Shown here: positions 61,488 to 64,000 of the stretch, one piece after another
Position numbering within the stretch: the stretch's first letter is position 1
How the letters are laid out: every line of letters starts with the position of its first letter
Origin: Platycnemis pennipes
Lineage: Eukaryota > Arthropoda > Insecta > Odonata > Platycnemididae
Direction: 5' to 3'
DNA: 64,000 nt
NCBI GenBank assembly: GCA_933228895.1
Contig: OW121856.1
Coordinates: 15,703,805-15,767,804 of the forward strand
Notes under the pieces: model-generated
The model's database searches: none
What the model was told of the DNA's origin: nothing
What the model saw: the letters and a program-made list of their open reading frames with translations, nothing else
Position numbers and translations under genes: made by a program

Positions 61488-61604
61488 CTTGACTATCATC
61501 CTTGAAGCAACTTTTCGGAGGTACTCATCATCGAGAGTTGCCTTCCCATGGATTGGCAAGGGATTAATTGCAAATAGAAGGAGGGAAGTCACCAATGTGT
61601 TACT
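61488..61604 (-). CDS. TAF6L: TAF6L-like gene, upstream exon (HEAT-repeat region)
   Basis: Acceptor TTTTATTTTCAG, donor AAG|GTAATA; 117 bases, 39 codons, phase 0 at both ends. It encodes SNTLVTSLLLFAINPLP and then LDDEYLRKVASRMIVK, resembling the TAF6L stretch with SxLxxxxxxxxxINPL and a following LRxxA. It joins the next exon in frame across a 12.3-kb intron. The N-terminal histone-fold exons were not found to the right and are probably beyond the window. Confidence 0.65.
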
Positions 61605-61614
61605 CTGAAAATAA

Positions 61615-62675
61615 AAAGCATTGCCAAAATTAGGCTATTTCCAACAGAGGGATCACATTGTAAGTAAGTTAGTAAGTCTTTATTTATGGGTACTAGACCC
61701 ACTTTAGAAGTACAAGAACAATTACAAAAAAGTGAGGATGACAATAAAGTAATGTGAAATAAACAGATGGAAAATAACATTGATATAAAAAGTCATAATT
61801 ACACAAACAAATTAATTAATAACAAATTTGTTTAAGCTACCACAAAATGTCAAACAATGAAACATCCATGATGCAACTAGAGGAGCAAATGAGGAATTGG
61901 AGACAAAAATGGAAGTTCAATGCAAATACTGTAATATCATATCTTCAGGACTGAATTCTAAAATAATCATATAAAAAATTCAATGGCAACAGTTTATGAT
62001 AGAACTAACACCAAGGAGCAAAAATAGTTGGGCACTTCTTGCACAGCTATTGAAGAAGACATTTTCTCATTTTTGAAAGATTGAGGTTTGCAATCAAAAT
62101 AATCAGTTCAATTTTCATCCAGATAAAATATAATAAATTGTCTCCTGTTGTCTAGGATTGCTCTAGAGTAGATCGGACAAAGTTGCTATATGATATTAAA
62201 TTTTCAAGAAGCATTCAAAAAGTAGCATGTTTTATCCTTTTACGGAATAAAGAAGAAAACAACTTTCAGCAGACCTATCTATCTACACCTTAATTAACTT
62301 TTGCTCCAAACTAAAAATATATTGTAATTGCTCAGGGAGCATTATTTACAACTATGCAAGTAAAATCCATTCACATACATGACTGGACCACTCGAGACAA
62401 CTTTTTTTTATAGTAACAGGCTGAATGAACAACCTAGACTTAACAGATAGACATGAAGCACCCTCGCGTTACAACTAGGTATATAATACTCTAAGGTAAT
62501 AAACTGACTGAAGGGGTCCAATGAAGGAAAAACATTTACAATAGCACTTAAAATAATGTAACACTTGGCAAGGGTTTTCATGCTTTTGGTAGGGTGACCA
62601 AATTACATATGACGCTAAATCATCAAATCCCAGGTAGTGAATTATATAATTTTAAGTGGCCTTCATTTATTCCTT
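61615..62675. other. Upstream of TAF6L-like exon, nothing recognised
   Basis: No further exon encoding the TAF6L histone fold was found on the minus strand. Confidence 0.4.
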
Positions 62676-62679
62676 TTAA

Positions 62680-63519
62680 TAGGGTAGTTTCCTTCATCAA
62701 AGAAAACAGACTTCATTGATTGCGATTTGTGCCCTGCCATAAATGTATTTAATTTACGCAAAAAGTTTGTATTGAGAAATCCCAGTTTACTAGAGAATTA
62801 AATGTTAATTATAAGGCCATTTGAAAAGGCTCTGAAATTGTGGGGTGCGCTGCCTTCATGCTGACGTAACAGGTAGGTAGTTTACGTTGCGAGGCATAGG
62901 AAAATTCGTCTCCTGAACTTACCATTGTATTTCAGGGCCCCTCAGCTCTAGTGAATATTTATTAGTATTAACCTGTAAAAACTATCAAAGTTGGAAAAGT
63001 ATTCTCAGTTAAACATGGTATTATTAGTCATTTTATAAGCTCAAGGACGTCCTGCTCGCTGTGTTTTTTGCTACGACCGCTACGACGAAGCATGGCGTGA
63101 AGGTCGTGCGGCGATGGGCGAACTACATGGTATGCTTGTGAAAGGAATACTAACTGATTTTAAATGAATCAACTGCATAAGTAATGTTAAATAAATAAAT
63201 AAAAGTTAATTATAATTAATTAAAGGAATAAATATGCCTCCAATACTTGTTCATAAGCTTTAACGGAGTGCAGCGTCTATTTGGAAGCGTCCGCAGCACC
63301 ACCTGGTGGCAGGTAGAGGAAATAGTTTGACGTCAAACGTAGGATTAACCGGCATGCAATAGTTTGTCGTCGCGTTTTCGCGCCATTGATTTTTTTCACT
63401 TTTTAATTAATGAGGAAAAATACTTAACGTCATTTAAAAATCGAACGGCTGAAAACACGTACTCCAGGGGTTATAAACTTTCAATCGAGACAATAAAAAA
63501 ATAATAGGAAACTACCCTA
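62680..63519. mobile_element. 840-bp MITE with TAGGGTAGTTTCC termini
   Basis: The left TAGGGTAGTTTCCT and right AGGAAACTACCCTA ends are exact inverse copies, preceded by TTAA (62676-62679) and followed by TTAT (63520-63523). The interior has GC-richer patches (63040-63120, 63270-63380). No transposase. Confidence 0.8.
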
Positions 63520-63523
63520 TTAT

Positions 63524-64000
63524 GGAATACCACCAAATCAGTAAGGAAAGTGTTTTATTTTTATATAATCCAACTGCTCTTTTCTCCAGATTAATTCAAT
63601 TACTTTCAGCAATGTAAGTAAAAAAAATCAAAGTACCTAAGGGGGCCAAATGAACATATCATAAGGTGGTTTCAACTTCATGTAGATCACAGGGAAGTAT
63701 GAGAATGTCATCAATTAACAGAAAATGTATCCCATAGGCTCAGGGCAAAAAAATATAGACTTTTATAGACCCAAGTTCGTAAAAATATAGACCAAAACAG
63801 ACTCATAACATGCATGCAAATCAAGGTAAATCCGACCAAATCAGCATTATTTGACAAAGTTATGCATTTTTTTCTTAAAATCTGTGTGGTTTGAGTGGTA
63901 GAGGTTAAGGTACCAGCGAAATTGAGAGAAACAAGGCAGTTGGAAATATGAACAAGTTAATTTTTTAGGCTGCAGATTCCAGCTGGTGGATGACTTTGGT
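63524..64000. other. Right edge, nothing firm
   Basis: TTAATTTTTTAG at 63958-63969 followed by GCTGCAGATTCC could be a plus-strand splice acceptor with an exon running off the window. Too short to judge. Confidence 0.25.

Noticed and set aside
63040..63110. Minus-strand small frame MLRRSGRSKKHSEQDVLE
   Set aside because: Lies inside the 840-bp MITE; no splice donor that would link it to a gene.
63958..64000. Plus-strand exon at the window edge
   Set aside because: A plausible acceptor but only about 30 bases follow; cannot be supported.

Overview
The window is animal nuclear DNA, most likely from an arthropod. It is AT-rich, has spliced genes with GT/AG introns, and is dominated by transposable elements typical of arthropod genomes: RTE-type and CR1/Jockey-type LINEs, Penelope-like elements, Tigger/pogo, hAT, piggyBac-like and Kolobok-like DNA transposons. 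No species can be assigned from sequence alone.

Three conserved host genes are visible. (1) TMEM63, an OSCA/TMEM63-family ion channel gene on the minus strand. It runs from a start codon at 45459 down to 8307 in nine exons totalling 1347 coding bases (449 codons); all eight exon joins keep frame. The C-terminal half, which holds the rest of the pore, must lie left of the window. (2) SRP9, encoding the 9-kDa signal recognition particle protein, on the plus strand in three exons (45765-46236), complete. It is head-to-head with TMEM63 across a 305-base divergent promoter. (3) A TAF6L-like (SAGA subunit) gene on the minus strand, with three 3' exons (61488-61604, 48916-49158, 46382-46894) and its stop codon. 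It is tail-to-tail with SRP9, and the two poly(A) signals overlap.

Layout: 1-8300 is flanking or intronic DNA left of the last visible TMEM63 exon. It holds LINE debris and a broken Tigger transposase with a hAT element inserted in it. 8300-45460 is TMEM63; its introns carry most of the mobile DNA. These include a Kolobok-like 7.8-kb element with Mutator-like transposase and YqaJ nuclease remnants, split by a piggyBac copy (12501-20301). There is also a three-level nest (22480-29570): an RTE LINE hit by a hAT-type foldback element, itself hit by a TTAA-specific piggyBac-like element. Another large insertion is a LINE with an open 793-codon reading frame inside a Tigger-like element (35724-39743). 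45460-46400 is the compact SRP9 locus. 46380-61600 is TAF6L, whose first visible intron holds a tRNA-like sequence, a Penelope-like element with inverted terminal arms, and a 2-kb hAT element. 61600-64000 is intergenic or intronic and contains one 840-bp MITE.

The most unusual signals are recurrent hammerhead-like RNA motifs (CTGANGA, stem, GAAA) tied to Penelope-type sequences, including a 212-bp palindromic insertion with an 18-bp target duplication; the 680-base inverted arms built of 18-bp repeats; and the Kolobok-like/YqaJ element. All family assignments come from reading motifs by eye; no database search was run.
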